The notes: generated by a model from the letters alone, not told the origin. A DNA stretch of 64,000 nt from a virus (IMGVR_UViG_3300050013_000165:1-64000); one strand, 5' to 3'. Positions 1 to 7,702 are shown, counted from the first letter of the stretch. A program made the numbers and translations.

Positions 1-294
1 GAAGGCTTATTTCCATGCCCCCATTATCCCAAATGGGTGTATCAATTCAGCCGTCCATATAGGGAATTACAGCGATGTCATTTAACCAAAACAACCCCGC
101 TGGGTCCGCTAAGTGGGGCATCACCAATCGAAAAGAAGACTAAAGAAAAGGCGCATCACAAAGACGCTTGGGTATGGCAAGTTACAACCCAAAACGACGT
201 TGTGCCTTTGTTGAAGCTCCTTGCGCCTCTTATGATGTCGCGCAGACAAGCACGGATTTACGAAATTCTCGATTTGCTCGGGGAGGCACACTAA
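1..294 (+). CDS. C-terminal end of a possible LAGLIDADG-like homing endonuclease (partial)
   Basis: The frame is open at the left edge, so the N-terminus lies outside the window. From about base 121 the product contains DAWVWQV, a leucine-rich stretch (LLKLLAPL) and SRRQARIYEIL. A W-x-V motif, then a leucine-rich helix and an R-R-Q-A helix, is what the C-terminus of many phage LAGLIDADG-like endonucleases looks like. Upstream of base 120 this frame is not convincing, and another frame (bases 2-85) looks at least as plausible, so a frameshift or decay is possible. The stop overlaps the next start (TAATG). The family call is weak. Confidence 0.35.
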   Translation, partial: EGLFPCPHYPKWVYQFSRPYRELQRCHLTKTTPLGPLSGASPIEKKTKEKAHHKDAWVWQVTTQNDVVPLLKLLAPLMMSRRQARIYEILDLLGEAH

Positions 295-836
295 TGGCGG
301 GATCAAATACGGGAGGAACGTCCTTCCAATCGATCATGTACAACCCGCCGATGCCCATCAATCCTGGTGCAATCGTCGGTTCGATGCCTCCCCAGCCGTG
401 GGTGCGTTCGGTGCTCGATGCGCGCCGAATGATGTACAACCGGACCCCGGAAAGCGAGTATCCGAGCGGATTCCTCGGCACGATTACCGACCGTCGCGGG
501 GATCGAGTTCTCGACTCCCTGAAGGCTCGGGTCAATCAACGGAGCTATCAACGAGGAGTCCACCTCGGGGAGCGCATTGACCCCGGCGACTATCTCTGGC
601 CGGAAGAGTACGACCCAATGGACGGGCTCATTAGAGAGGCCACCACCGGGCTGCGCTATGCGCCCAAGTTGGAGTTCTTCCAGCCGACGCCGTCAATTGA
701 GGGCAAGCTCGCTCCACGGGGCTCTGAGTCGGTTCTCACTATCGATCAGCACCGTGCCTCGCAACTCGCCATGCTCCGGCCGAAGGCGAACCTGCCGTCG
801 CGCCGTGAAGCTAACCAGCGGATGATCGCAGCATGA
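294..836 (+). CDS. hypothetical protein, 180 aa
   Basis: Not recognised. The ATG at 294 is chosen because GGGAGG lies 7 bases upstream and it overlaps the previous stop as TAATG. The N-terminus is rich in Gly, Ser, Pro and Met and low in charge; the middle and C-terminus are Arg-rich. No membrane segment or signal peptide is seen. It heads a chain of small genes joined by ATGA/TAATG overlaps (294-1961), which suggests one transcript and translational coupling. A virion-associated role is possible but not shown. Confidence 0.7.
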   Translation: MAGSNTGGTSFQSIMYNPPMPINPGAIVGSMPPQPWVRSVLDARRMMYNRTPESEYPSGFLGTITDRRGDRVLDSLKARVNQRSYQRGVHLGERIDPGDYLWPEEYDPMDGLIREATTGLRYAPKLEFFQPTPSIEGKLAPRGSESVLTIDQHRASQLAMLRPKANLPSRREANQRMIAA

Positions 837-994
837 ACGAGGGCACCAACACCGGGTCATTTGAGCCCAGTTATACGCTCACGTATTCGAACATTTGGCC
901 GAACGATCCAAATCCGCCGATGGCGTCGATTTTCGCTTTTCCCGAACAGCCCCTGAGCCCAAGGGACCCACTGGCAGCAGCGGTCGCTCCCTAA
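833..994 (+). CDS. small hypothetical protein, 53 aa
   Basis: Not recognised. It starts in an ATGA overlap with the previous gene and ends in a TAATG overlap with the next. It is Pro-, Asn- and Ser-rich (WPNDPNPPM; PEQPLSPRDPLAAA) with no Lys. There is no Shine-Dalgarno site, so translation probably depends on coupling. Both overlaps support it as a real gene. Confidence 0.6.
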   Translation: MNEGTNTGSFEPSYTLTYSNIWPNDPNPPMASIFAFPEQPLSPRDPLAAAVAP

Positions 995-1173
995 TGGCGT
1001 TCATTACGGGGCAAGGTGGATCAGCCCCAGTGAGTGCACCCGGTTATGACGAGCCCCCACGCTCGACCGGTAATCGCATGTTCACTGACTACTCGCCAAA
1101 TGACGACACTCGGTATCGTGTCTTCAAGGACAGAAGGGTGATCTCAAATGGGCTTCCAACAAGGCGAAAGTGA
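994..1173 (+). CDS. small hypothetical protein, 59 aa
   Basis: Not recognised. It begins in TAATG overlap with the previous gene. The sequence is Gly/Pro/Ser-rich at the N-terminus (FITGQGGSAPVSAPGYDEPP) and basic at the C-terminus. The 3' end overlaps the next gene by 26 bases. Confidence 0.6.
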   Translation: MAFITGQGGSAPVSAPGYDEPPRSTGNRMFTDYSPNDDTRYRVFKDRRVISNGLPTRRK

Positions 1174-1408
1174 AGGACTGGCAACACCTCGAAGCGGAGG
1201 TGACGCAGACGCCGACGATCAGTCGGCGATGGCGCTTGTCCGGCTCGAAGGCGACAATCGCCCGTGGAAGCTTGAAGCATGGTCGAAGAGCCCCGATCAA
1301 TTGCGTGAGGAAGCCAAGGCGATGAACGCCGCAGGCTTCAGCGGTGTCGTTGCGGCATCAACTCGCCATTCTGATTCTCCGGCATCGGCTGCGCTCAGGA
1401 ACTTCTAA
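1148..1408 (+). CDS. hypothetical protein, 86 aa
   Basis: Not recognised. The start has AAGGGTGA upstream. The product is acidic near residues 15-25 (GGDADADDQ) and may form one helix around 48-58 (SPDQLREEAKAM). It is joined to the next gene by TAATG. Confidence 0.6.
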   Translation: MGFQQGESEGLATPRSGGDADADDQSAMALVRLEGDNRPWKLEAWSKSPDQLREEAKAMNAAGFSGVVAASTRHSDSPASAALRNF

Positions 1409-1608
1409 TGGCGTCGTGGACAAGCGACGACGGGGTCAACGTCCTACCGAAAGGTGAGGAGCTTGATCGTGCGCTTGCCGAGAATCAATCAGTCCGACAC
1501 ACGAACGGTGAGCACTATTTGAGCCGTCGAGACGATTGTCCCAACTGCAATGCTGCCGTTGAAGCAATGACTCCAAAATTGTTTCGGGATCGAAGGGGAA
1601 CTCGGTAA
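1408..1608 (+). CDS. hypothetical protein with a CPNC pair, 66 aa
   Basis: Not recognised. It starts in TAATG overlap with AGGAA upstream and ends in TAATG overlap. A single C-x-x-C pair (DDCPNCNAA) at about 43-48 could bind metal with partner residues, but no second Cys pair is present. Confidence 0.6.
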   Translation: MASWTSDDGVNVLPKGEELDRALAENQSVRHTNGEHYLSRRDDCPNCNAAVEAMTPKLFRDRRGTR

Positions 1609-1961
1609 TGCTTCCAACCCAAGAGTTCAGCGAGAACGTCGGTCCTCCTTGGACCCCGCCTGTTTGGACGGAAGGACCTGACGGTCTAATCGCACAAGCG
1701 AAGTCCGATTTGTTCCAGACCGACGCCGACATCGGACGCATTCTGTCGGCGAACGAGGCAGCCATGTCCGGCACCAAGCAAGCTCCTCAAAACGAAAGCG
1801 ACCAAGTCATTCCTGCCGATGCCAGCTCGAACAACAGCCGTAGTGAATTTTGGCAGAGCACGCTCAACGAGCTTCGCAAGACTGCTCCACTGGCGGGGAT
1901 GGACAACCCCAACAAACCAGGCGGTCCTGAAGCGACGCCGACACCAAACCCAAATGCGTAA
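1608..1961 (+). CDS. hypothetical protein, 117 aa
   Basis: Not recognised. The start is supported by AAGGGGAA upstream and a TAATG junction. The product is Pro/Asn/Ser-rich and acidic, with a low-complexity end (PEATPTPNPNA). The last 8 bases overlap the start of the following endonuclease gene. It may have been longer before that gene arrived: the frame just after the endonuclease gene reads YNADTMAEG and then the zinc-ribbon protein. Only Asn-Ala is shared with this end, so this is not claimed. Confidence 0.6.
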   Translation: MLPTQEFSENVGPPWTPPVWTEGPDGLIAQAKSDLFQTDADIGRILSANEAAMSGTKQAPQNESDQVIPADASSNNSRSEFWQSTLNELRKTAPLAGMDNPNKPGGPEATPTPNPNA

Positions 1962-2442
1962 TTACACTCCTCGGAGCACGGTTCCATTTGACGAACGGAA
2001 GGTAAAAGTCTGTCCACGGTGTAATCGACGACGCCTTCGTAAAAGCTGGAACATTCGAAAGGATGGGTCCTTCACTTCGTATTGCAAATTTTGCGAGAGA
2101 AAGCGAGTTGGACCTCTCGTCAAGAAATACGATGAACGTGATCGAGTTCGGCTTCGAGCCACATCGCTGAAGAGACATCACGGCATTACATTCGAAGAGT
2201 ACGAGGCTTTGCTTGCAGAGCAGGATGGCAAATGTGCCATCTGTGGGTCAGAGGGTGAATTTCCAAAGGAGATTGGAAAGCCTCTACTAGATACTCACCA
2301 ATTGGTGGTTGATCACAATCACGTCACCGGCAAAATTCGTGGCCTGTTGTGCTGGCGTTGCAACCTCGGGCTTGGTCACTTGCAGGACAATTTGTCCACT
2401 CTGCGGAGTGCAGTTGAGTACTTGGAGAAGTCCGATTCGTAA
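1954..2442 (+). CDS. HNH endonuclease, recombination endonuclease VII family
   Basis: Predicted DNA endonuclease of 162 residues. An N-terminal zinc knuckle (VKVCPRCNRRR, then SYCKFCERKR) is followed by the family core: HGITFEEYEALLAEQDGKC, a C-x-x-C (CAICG), VVDHNHVTGKIRGLLCWRCN and the tail LGHLQDNLSTLRSAVEYLE. The D-H-N-H and the distal C-x-x-C are the ββα-metal site. Homologues such as T4 gp49 resolve branched DNA, but small phage versions with this layout are usually free-standing homing enzymes. It starts inside the end of the previous gene without a Shine-Dalgarno site. The ATG at 1954 is chosen because an earlier start would read through the neighbour. Confidence 0.9.
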   Translation: MRNYTPRSTVPFDERKVKVCPRCNRRRLRKSWNIRKDGSFTSYCKFCERKRVGPLVKKYDERDRVRLRATSLKRHHGITFEEYEALLAEQDGKCAICGSEGEFPKEIGKPLLDTHQLVVDHNHVTGKIRGLLCWRCNLGLGHLQDNLSTLRSAVEYLEKSDS

Positions 2443-2464
2443 GCGCGCCTACAATGCCGACACG

Positions 2465-2758
2465 ATGGCCGAAGGAATTCGACACATCAGCACGCTTCGA
2501 TCTCAAATGATCGACAGTGGCGCAATCACGCCGACACTGCCTGGTGCAAATGCTCCGGCGTCGGCCGAGCAAATTGAACAGCTCGAAGGTCACTGCGTGA
2601 AGTGTCGAGACGCAGACAACAAGCCGACGAAGAAAACCTTCAACGTCGAGGGTCGAGAAACCATGAGGCAGGGACATACTCGGGCATTTGGAAAGTGTCC
2701 TGATTGTGGAACGAGCATGAGCACCTTCGAAAAGAAGCAGGTAGCAAATGCCGCGTAG
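2465..2758 (+). CDS. DUF5679-like zinc-ribbon protein, 97 aa
   Basis: The C-terminal half has two C-x-x-C pairs (HCVKCRDADNKPTKK and GKCPDCGTSMSTF) about 30 residues apart, with a turn ending in GHTRAFGKC. This matches the small DUF5679 zinc-ribbon family common in phages, whose function is unknown. The N-terminal 45 residues are helical and Ala/Pro-rich. Its stop lies 11 bases inside the next gene. The region just upstream, behind the HNH gene, lacks a Shine-Dalgarno site, so the start is uncertain. Confidence 0.75.
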   Translation: MAEGIRHISTLRSQMIDSGAITPTLPGANAPASAEQIEQLEGHCVKCRDADNKPTKKTFNVEGRETMRQGHTRAFGKCPDCGTSMSTFEKKQVANAA

Positions 2759-3689
2759 CAATTACGAAATGGACAAAGACCTGTTTTCCGAAGAGAACAT
2801 GCCGGACGAAGACGAACAAGAGTACATGCGCAAGAAGATGACGGCTGCGAACTATCCGCACGCCGACGTGACGAACCCCGAGCAGTTTCGTCGTGTTGCT
2901 GCCCGAAACATTGCGAATATGCACGGAGTAACGACGCCCCAAGAACGCGAAGCTGGACGAACTTGGTATCCGCAAGTTCACGACGCCGTTGCAAAAGGCA
3001 TTAGAGGATCGAGCCTCACACATCTCGCCGGTTCAGGTCTCGTTGCGGCAGTGAGCCCCAACATGGACTGGGAGACCAACAACATCCATGCGTTCCGAGA
3101 GCTGACGGGGTTGAAGTCAGAGCAGTGGGATGCCATTCACCGATCTGCGGAATCAAGCGGTGGTCCGACGCACATCCGCAGTGCTGAAGCTCAACACGCA
3201 TTGCGAGGGCTCTCGATTTCAGCAGCGCCGGATCACGGCTTGGTAAAGGCGCATCGAATTCTGCAAGGTGAAGACCCGAACGAAGTTCTGCGTCGGCAAA
3301 ACTCTCCAAAAACGAACTCGTTCATGTCGAACATTCACGATCCCGAGGGGTCGCCTCACGTCACCGTTGATAGTCGAGCGCACGACATAGCGAACAACAA
3401 GATGTATCCGTGGACCTACAGCGGTCGGGGAATTACGAGTGCTGATTTGCCGTCATCGCATCGCATCTTGAAGTCGGGGCTGCCAGCCAAGAGCTTTGGG
3501 CAAAAGACTCGCTACGAGCATTTCGAAGACGCCTATCGAGACGCAGCAGAAGCTGTTGGGGAGCACCCGACAGCGATGCAGGCGATTACGTGGCTTGGCG
3601 GGAAACGGGTTGAGCGCTCTGGTCTGACTAAGTCGGGTCAGCCGCGGAAGCAAGGTCCGGCTCGTCACGGCCAGCCATATGAGATTTGA
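2748..3689 (+). CDS. conserved phage protein, 313 aa, function unknown
   Basis: No firm family call. It has an acidic N-terminus (MDKDLFSEENMPDEDEQEY), a helical region and the stretch SGLVAAVSPNMDWETNN, which resembles the A-A-x-S-P-x-x-x-W-x-x-N motif of phage proteins distantly like helix-hairpin-helix glycosylases. A second block, DSRAHDIANNK and later AITWLGGKRVERS, fits the same type of protein. AGGT upstream supports the start. It runs convergently into a minus-strand gene, with a 62-base overlap of the 3' ends. Confidence 0.75.
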   Translation: MPRSNYEMDKDLFSEENMPDEDEQEYMRKKMTAANYPHADVTNPEQFRRVAARNIANMHGVTTPQEREAGRTWYPQVHDAVAKGIRGSSLTHLAGSGLVAAVSPNMDWETNNIHAFRELTGLKSEQWDAIHRSAESSGGPTHIRSAEAQHALRGLSISAAPDHGLVKAHRILQGEDPNEVLRRQNSPKTNSFMSNIHDPEGSPHVTVDSRAHDIANNKMYPWTYSGRGITSADLPSSHRILKSGLPAKSFGQKTRYEHFEDAYRDAAEAVGEHPTAMQAITWLGGKRVERSGLTKSGQPRKQGPARHGQPYEI

Positions 3690-3873
3690 TTGCCTTCAGG
3701 CGCTCCCAAATCTCGTTTTCGGCACGGATGGCGTTGGAGATGTGGCTGTCGTCTGAATAGACGCTCGTGAGGCTTTCGAACGTCTCATAGAAGAAGGCGA
3801 AGTCCGTTTTGGAGATGCAGACGACGTCGTGGTATTCACCGCTCTCGTCTTCGACAACCATAATTTTCTCCAT
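3628..3873 (-). CDS. hypothetical acidic protein, 81 aa
   Basis: Not recognised. It reads MEKIMVVEDESGEYHD and then a helical, Glu- and Phe-rich middle, with normal composition for a small soluble phage protein. Its 3' end overlaps the 3' end of the plus-strand 313-residue gene by 62 bases, which is unusual, so it may be shorter or not expressed. It is the only minus-strand gene in the first 5 kb. Confidence 0.45.
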   Translation of the reverse strand: MEKIMVVEDESGEYHDVVCISKTDFAFFYETFESLTSVYSDDSHISNAIRAENEIWERLKAIKSHMAGRDEPDLASAADPT

Positions 3874-3918
3874 GAACTGATTATAGGGCTCGGGTGTCTC
3901 AGCGGTACGATTCCGATC

Positions 3919-4272
3919 ATGTTGGTGCGCCCTTTTGATCAGCCGTGGGAGACGAATTATCAGCGGCAGGCCGATGACGCATTTGCGCGAGCAAACGAGC
4001 TAACCGACGAACAGCTTCGAGACCTTGGGCCACCCCTCCCCCAAATCGTTTACCTTCCCCCTCGATTTGGTTACCCCCCCTATGCCGAGCGCCAGTGGAC
4101 CGTAATGGACGTCTTCGGCATTACAAGAACGTGGTCTGGTGCTATTCCTGGGTTCCCGAGACTGCACGGCAAGGATCGAGTTGATTTCAGTCGTTCGCAA
4201 TCGAGCGATCAAGGTTCCGAGCGCAACTCCAATTCAGGCGATCCGCTCGGCTTGGGTGGTGTCTCATGGTAG
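3919..4272 (+). CDS. hypothetical protein, 117 aa, 3' end next to an HNH fragment
   Basis: Not recognised. The start ATG at 3919 is chosen because the sequence before it overlaps the minus-strand neighbour. It has a helix (QRQADDAFARANELTDEQL) and a Pro/Tyr-rich part (LPPRFGYPPYAERQW). The last residues are GLGGVSW. The same ending, GGVSW-stop, recurs at 4415-4432 just behind the HNH fragment, with different codons for Gly, Gly, Val and Ser. This indicates that the 3' end was duplicated when the HNH element inserted. Confidence 0.65.
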   Translation: MLVRPFDQPWETNYQRQADDAFARANELTDEQLRDLGPPLPQIVYLPPRFGYPPYAERQWTVMDVFGITRTWSGAIPGFPRLHGKDRVDFSRSQSSDQGSERNSNSGDPLGLGGVSW

Positions 4273-4424
4273 CGAAGCACATCATTGGCGAACACATCAA
4301 TGTGTCGTGGGAACGCCTGTGGGCTGAAGTCGCCAAATGCGACGTTCGATGTGCTAATTGCCATCGGATCATTACTGAGGAGCGACACCAAAAGAAGACC
4401 CGACCTGTTAGGTCGGCGGCGTAA
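4266..4424 (+). pseudogene. HNH endonuclease C-terminal fragment
   Basis: Only 52 codons remain: SWERLWAEVAKCDVRCANC, then HRIITEERHQKK. The run A-K-C-D-V-x-C-A-N-C-H-R is the characteristic end of a common phage HNH family, whose members are normally two to three times longer and carry the H-N-H residues upstream. No N-terminal part is found in any frame between 4140 and 4266, so this looks like a deletion remnant. It may still be translated from the ATG at 4266, which overlaps the end of the previous gene. Confidence 0.75.
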
Positions 4425-4432
4425 GTTGGTAG
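4415..4432 (+). repeat. relic of the 3' end of the 3919-4272 gene (GGVSW-stop)
   Basis: GGC GGC GTA AGT TGG TAG encodes GGVSW-stop, the same ending as the upstream gene (GGT GGT GTC TCA TGG TAG). All four degenerate codons differ while the protein is identical. The next gene starts two bases after this TAG, as expected if this is the original gene end. Confidence 0.7.
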
Positions 4433-4434
4433 TC

Positions 4435-4713
4435 GTGGCCTTCCGTGATCTCTTACACCCCACCCAGTTCGCTAATAACGGGCCTGTTGAACAAGTGACG
4501 CCTCGTCACGCTCAACTGGGCTCGGCGTACTTTGGGACGACCCACCCGGCCGACAAGGCGCTCGGATTCTCTCGATATCTTTCTGAGCTTCACGACACGG
4601 CGTCGGGCAAGGCGGCAGCACCCACCAAGGCCACGCACAGCGTGGAAGAGGTGTCGTCGATCTTGCACCAAAGTCGCCAGCAGTCTCACATGATGGGAGG
4701 CCCACATGCCTAA
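4435..4713 (+). CDS. hypothetical protein, 92 aa
   Basis: Not recognised. The GTG at 4435 lies two bases after the relic stop codon at 4430-4432. This fits the original tight packing and is why it is preferred over the TTG at 4426. The product is helical and His-rich towards the end (HSVEEVSSILHQSRQQSHMM). It overlaps the next gene by 8 bases. Confidence 0.65.
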   Translation: MAFRDLLHPTQFANNGPVEQVTPRHAQLGSAYFGTTHPADKALGFSRYLSELHDTASGKAAAPTKATHSVEEVSSILHQSRQQSHMMGGPHA

Positions 4714-4969
4714 TGGTGGCGTGATCACCGCTGCTTCAGTCAACGGGAGCAATGGCGGCATGGAGGATCGCTCGGCGACGGGCCTTCAGTTCCAGCGATT
4801 TCAAATGGGCGTCAACGCCCGAGGAAGCACACTGGGGATCGGCCGTCGAAGCGCCGTCGATCCGAACGTGCTCTTTACTCACACGATGTCCGGCGCTCAA
4901 TTTGGCACCGGCACCAACCCTCGGTCAACGGCGGAAGCCTGGGACCAGAGTAATCAGGAGGAAGCGTAA
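4706..4969 (+). CDS. hypothetical protein, 87 aa
   Basis: Not recognised. GGGAGG stands before the ATG. It is Gly/Asn/Ser-rich with no charged runs (NGSNGGMEDRSATGLQF). It ends in a TAATG junction. The composition is like that of the small proteins at 294-1961. Confidence 0.65.
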   Translation: MPNGGVITAASVNGSNGGMEDRSATGLQFQRFQMGVNARGSTLGIGRRSAVDPNVLFTHTMSGAQFGTGTNPRSTAEAWDQSNQEEA

Positions 4970-5181
4970 TGGTCGCCCGTAATCAACGGAACCTCACCGA
5001 GGAACTTCTCGAAGGAGCAACGGACGGGGCGCTGAAGAAGCCCGCACCGAACTGGGGCAATCGTGTTGACGATGACACCGACTCGGCACGGGCTCTTCTC
5101 AGCGACGTCGAGGGCGGCTTTGACTGGGACTCAACGCACCCAGGCAACCGCCGTTACACACGCGGCTACGTCCGCTCCTAG
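4969..5181 (+). CDS. hypothetical protein, 70 aa
   Basis: Not recognised. It is preceded by AGGAGG and starts in a TAATG overlap. It is hydrophilic, with an acidic middle (NRVDDDTDSARALLSDVEGG) and a basic tail. It is the last gene of the left plus-strand block. No clear terminator is seen after it, and the next gene is convergent. Confidence 0.65.
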   Translation: MVARNQRNLTEELLEGATDGALKKPAPNWGNRVDDDTDSARALLSDVEGGFDWDSTHPGNRRYTRGYVRS

Positions 5182-5241
5182 ATCGCCCATCGGCGAATCA
5201 GGGCAGTCGGCTGCCGCATCTCGCGTCAACAGACGGCTGCC

Positions 5242-5652
5242 CTACTTTTTCGTTGGTTGCCAAATCACCTTCTTGATTTCAGCGAGCGGTATCGGCTTGC
5301 CTTGATTGAAAGCCCGAGTGAGTGCGCCCTTCTTTCGTACAGCGAGTTTGGCTATTGCTCGTTTGTGCTCGGCGATCTCCGCATCAATCTCGTCGAGAAT
5401 TTCCCGGTCTCGGGATGCAAGCTCTTTCACGACACTGTTGACGCTGGTTTGAGCTAGTGGGATGTACCGACTGTTCCCAGTTCCGCACCGAATTGAAATC
5501 CGTGTTTTGTCGTAATGGTCGTGTTCGACAAATCGAAACATCGTGTCAGTGCGAGCACCCTTTACTGGCCGGGTCACGGAGAGATAGAAGGCTCTTAATT
5601 CGCCGTCTTGATAGACACGGTACTTACCGTTCAATAGATATTTTGGTTGCAT
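5242..5652 (-). CDS. hypothetical protein with C-terminal coiled coil, 136 aa
   Basis: Not recognised. The ATG at 5652 is chosen because AAAGGAA sits 7 bases upstream; an in-frame TTG further up would place that site inside the gene. The N-terminal half looks like a small β-rich domain (KYLLNGKYRVYQDGELRAFY). Residues about 85-120 form a charged helix (REILDEIDAEIAEHKRAIA). A comparable β-domain plus helix occurs in small phage DNA-binding proteins, but nothing here proves it. Confidence 0.65.
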   Translation of the reverse strand: MQPKYLLNGKYRVYQDGELRAFYLSVTRPVKGARTDTMFRFVEHDHYDKTRISIRCGTGNSRYIPLAQTSVNSVVKELASRDREILDEIDAEIAEHKRAIAKLAVRKKGALTRAFNQGKPIPLAEIKKVIWQPTKK

Positions 5653-5849
5653 CGTCAGGTTCCTTTCGGTCAATCAATTTGATTTGACAATGCAATTTTA
5701 CTCTTCTCGGTTTTGCGCTCTCCGATTAGAAACCGACTTTGCTGGGATTACGCGAACGACTAAAAACTGAAGGTGCTGGTAGATGAAAAGTTCAAATTTC
5801 TGCTTGACAAGGTTTTGGCACATTTCATGAGAAAGGGTTTGATGAGCCG

Positions 5850-6359
5850 ATGAGACTGCTTTTGTGTCGTGTTTGCAAGACACTGGAAGAGCTTCCCGAT
5901 TACACCGGAGATGCCAACGACGACCGCACTTTGAACGAGTTGGTGCGACGTCACAATGTGCTCAGTCTTGAAGACCACCAGCGCGACGGCGTGGCAAGTC
6001 TTATGCACGTTGAGGATCGAGACTGGGAATTACACCGAGGGCCAATCCTCGACAAGATGAAGCAGAAGAGCGACGAGTTCGGCGGGTTCGGTGAACCTTG
6101 GATCAAGGATGCTCAGAACACGTACATGGAAGATGCCATGAAGTGTTACCGGCAACACGGACGACCTCAGGAAGGTTGCACCGACTGGTGGTCAGAATCG
6201 AAGCGCATTGGACGTCCGACCGCTGAAGGGCGTGCTGTTGTTGAGAGCAAAGACTTTCGAAAGCTCGGGCAACTCGACCCACATCTTTGTCAGTGGTGTC
6301 CGGTGGCGAGCTACGTTCGCACACAAGTCAACTTGAAGCGAGGAGCATATGACCGCTGA
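5850..6359 (+). CDS. hypothetical cysteine-containing protein, 169 aa
   Basis: Not recognised. An N-terminal C-x-x-C (LLCRVCKTLEELPDY) and a C-terminal C-x-x-C (HLCQWCPVASYV) could form one zinc site. The rest is charged and helical. The ending LCQWCPVASYVRTQVNLK resembles small phage proteins of unknown role. It lies 18 bases before the HNH gene, with no sign of a duplicated end. Confidence 0.65.
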   Translation: MRLLLCRVCKTLEELPDYTGDANDDRTLNELVRRHNVLSLEDHQRDGVASLMHVEDRDWELHRGPILDKMKQKSDEFGGFGEPWIKDAQNTYMEDAMKCYRQHGRPQEGCTDWWSESKRIGRPTAEGRAVVESKDFRKLGQLDPHLCQWCPVASYVRTQVNLKRGAYDR

Positions 6360-6376
6360 CGCAATGCAGAGGAATC

Positions 6377-6838
6377 ATGGCCGGTAATGCAGCCGGTACG
6401 TTGATTCCGGTAGCCCATCGCTTGGGGTTAACAGTTGATGAGTACTTGGCTCACAAAGAAGCTGGCTTGAAATGGTGTTCGGGGTGCAAGGACTGGCATC
6501 CTACAGAAGACTTCTTTCGCGACAGGCGCAGAGCCGATGGGCTCGGACCAGAGTGTCGCCGCTTCAAGCGGTCGCACACCGCAACAAGGGTGAGAAGCAA
6601 ACGTGTTTATGACGCTCACAACGCAGTCAGGAGAGCGGTAGCGAAAGGAGTCTTACTGCCTCCGAACCTTCTTGCCTGTGTTGATTGCGGGCATGTATGG
6701 ATTGAGAACGAACGTCGTCATGAATACGACCATTACCTCGGTTACGACAAAGAAAACTGGCTCGATGTTCAATCGGTATGCACGACTTGTCACGCTGATC
6801 GAGAGAAAGTGAGAAGGAACAATGCTTCAATTTCCTGA
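6377..6838 (+). CDS. HNH endonuclease, 153 aa
   Basis: Predicted free-standing endonuclease. An N-terminal zinc knuckle (WCSGCKDWHPTEDFF, then GPECRRFK) is followed by a DNA-binding helix region. The C-terminal HNH-like site reads LACVDCGHVWIE, HEYDHYLGYDKENWLD and SVCTTCHADREK. In this family the D-H-Y-L-G-Y run carries the catalytic His and the two C-x-x-C pairs bind structural zinc. AGAGGA precedes the ATG. The stop lies 17 bases inside the next gene. Confidence 0.85.
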   Translation: MAGNAAGTLIPVAHRLGLTVDEYLAHKEAGLKWCSGCKDWHPTEDFFRDRRRADGLGPECRRFKRSHTATRVRSKRVYDAHNAVRRAVAKGVLLPPNLLACVDCGHVWIENERRHEYDHYLGYDKENWLDVQSVCTTCHADREKVRRNNASIS

Positions 6839-7403
6839 CATCACCGGTCTTCAGGTAATGCTGGCACCAGAGCAAGGTCAGCAAATCCACGACACGTTGC
6901 TCGCTCGCATTACAGCGCTCACCGCTGACTGGGCTCTCTATGCGATGAACTACTCGATCACCGATGCCGACGTGTTGAACGCCATGCAAGTGGTCTCGTT
7001 GGCTAATCCGGCGAGCCTGTCGGTGTTCGATGAGTCACAGTTCTTCGGCACGTATGAGAACCCACTCGTGCTCGCTTTCTGTCACGCAGTCCCAGCGGCA
7101 CAGTGGGGAATTGGTCCGGCACCAGATGGACGCGACATCGTTCACAACAAGACGTTCGCCGCTATCAATTCGAAGGAGGGTCTTGGGTGGGTCTTCACGG
7201 GCTCGTTCAACATCACGGCATCCGCACAGAAAGAGTGCAACAACGCTCTAATCATCGACAGCCATTCGATGGCGCTCTTCTATGCGGCCGAGACGCAGTC
7301 GCAGCTCTCTCGAATCCAGCACAACTACCCGACCCAACCACCAGTCGCACGGACGGCTGATTTGCTCGGTGCGCAGTTTGAGGGGATCGAGAGCGAGAGT
7401 TAG
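6822..7403 (+). CDS. phospholipase D-like protein (single HKD motif), 193 aa
   Basis: A single H-x-K motif is present at about residue 108 (IVHNKTFAAINSKEG), followed by VFTGSFNITASAQKECNNA. The order H-x-K then G-S-x-N matches the PLD/Nuc superfamily. Small single-motif members usually work as dimers and cut nucleic acids without metal; others act on phospholipids. No signal peptide is seen, so a cytoplasmic nuclease is more likely. The Asp of the classic HxKx4D motif is not in the usual place, so activity is uncertain. AAGGA precedes the start, and a strong terminator follows at 7444. Confidence 0.75.
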   Translation: MLQFPDITGLQVMLAPEQGQQIHDTLLARITALTADWALYAMNYSITDADVLNAMQVVSLANPASLSVFDESQFFGTYENPLVLAFCHAVPAAQWGIGPAPDGRDIVHNKTFAAINSKEGLGWVFTGSFNITASAQKECNNALIIDSHSMALFYAAETQSQLSRIQHNYPTQPPVARTADLLGAQFEGIESES

Positions 7404-7443
7404 CGGTACAATGTTCTTGTCGTGGTAATTACCGTGGCATAAG

Positions 7444-7480
7444 AAACCCCCTCGGATTAACGCCGAGGGGTTTTCTCTTT
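7444..7480 (+). terminator. intrinsic terminator
   Basis: CCCCCTCGG and CCGAGGGG form a GC-rich stem around a 7-base loop and are followed by TTTTCTCTTT. It lies 40 bases behind the PLD-like gene and closes the left plus-strand transcript. A minus-strand gene converges on it from the right. Confidence 0.85.
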
Positions 7481-7512
7481 CTCTGGTTAAAAGCGCATGG
7501 GCGCTCCTTTCG

Positions 7513-7659
7513 TCAATACGTTGCGGTCCTGCTGTTGTCGCTCGATCCTCCGAGTGACGTTTCGAATTCGTCTTGCGTGACTTCCTTGCTGACGTAGCAG
7601 CCGTTCTTGGCGTCGTACTCGGAAAGCCGAATGAGCTGGCGAGTGGTGATTGCGTGCAT
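7513..7659 (-). CDS. small hypothetical protein, 48 aa
   Basis: Not recognised. The ATG at 7659 has AGGAGG 9 bases upstream, which makes it clearly better than earlier in-frame starts. It is hydrophilic (ITTRQLIRLSEYDAKNGCYV) with no membrane segment. It has its own promoter-like sequence at 7703-7731 and is transcribed away from the helicase gene. Confidence 0.65.
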   Translation of the reverse strand: MHAITTRQLIRLSEYDAKNGCYVSKEVTQDEFETSLGGSSDNSRTATY

Positions 7660-7702
7660 GATTTTGTACCTCCTGGTTGCGGGTCCTTCGCCCGATGAGG
7701 CC

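Noticed and set aside
1787-2017. Minus-strand open frame across the end of the 1608 gene and HNH start
   Set aside because: Mirrors coding sequence of two well-supported plus-strand genes; composition is not protein-like.
1954-2464. End duplication around the first HNH gene (NA in NPNA and YNAD)
   Set aside because: Only two residues match, no stop codon in the supposed relic; not enough to claim.
5804-5850. TTGACA in front of the 5850 gene as promoter
   Set aside because: No acceptable -10 box at 16-18 bases distance.
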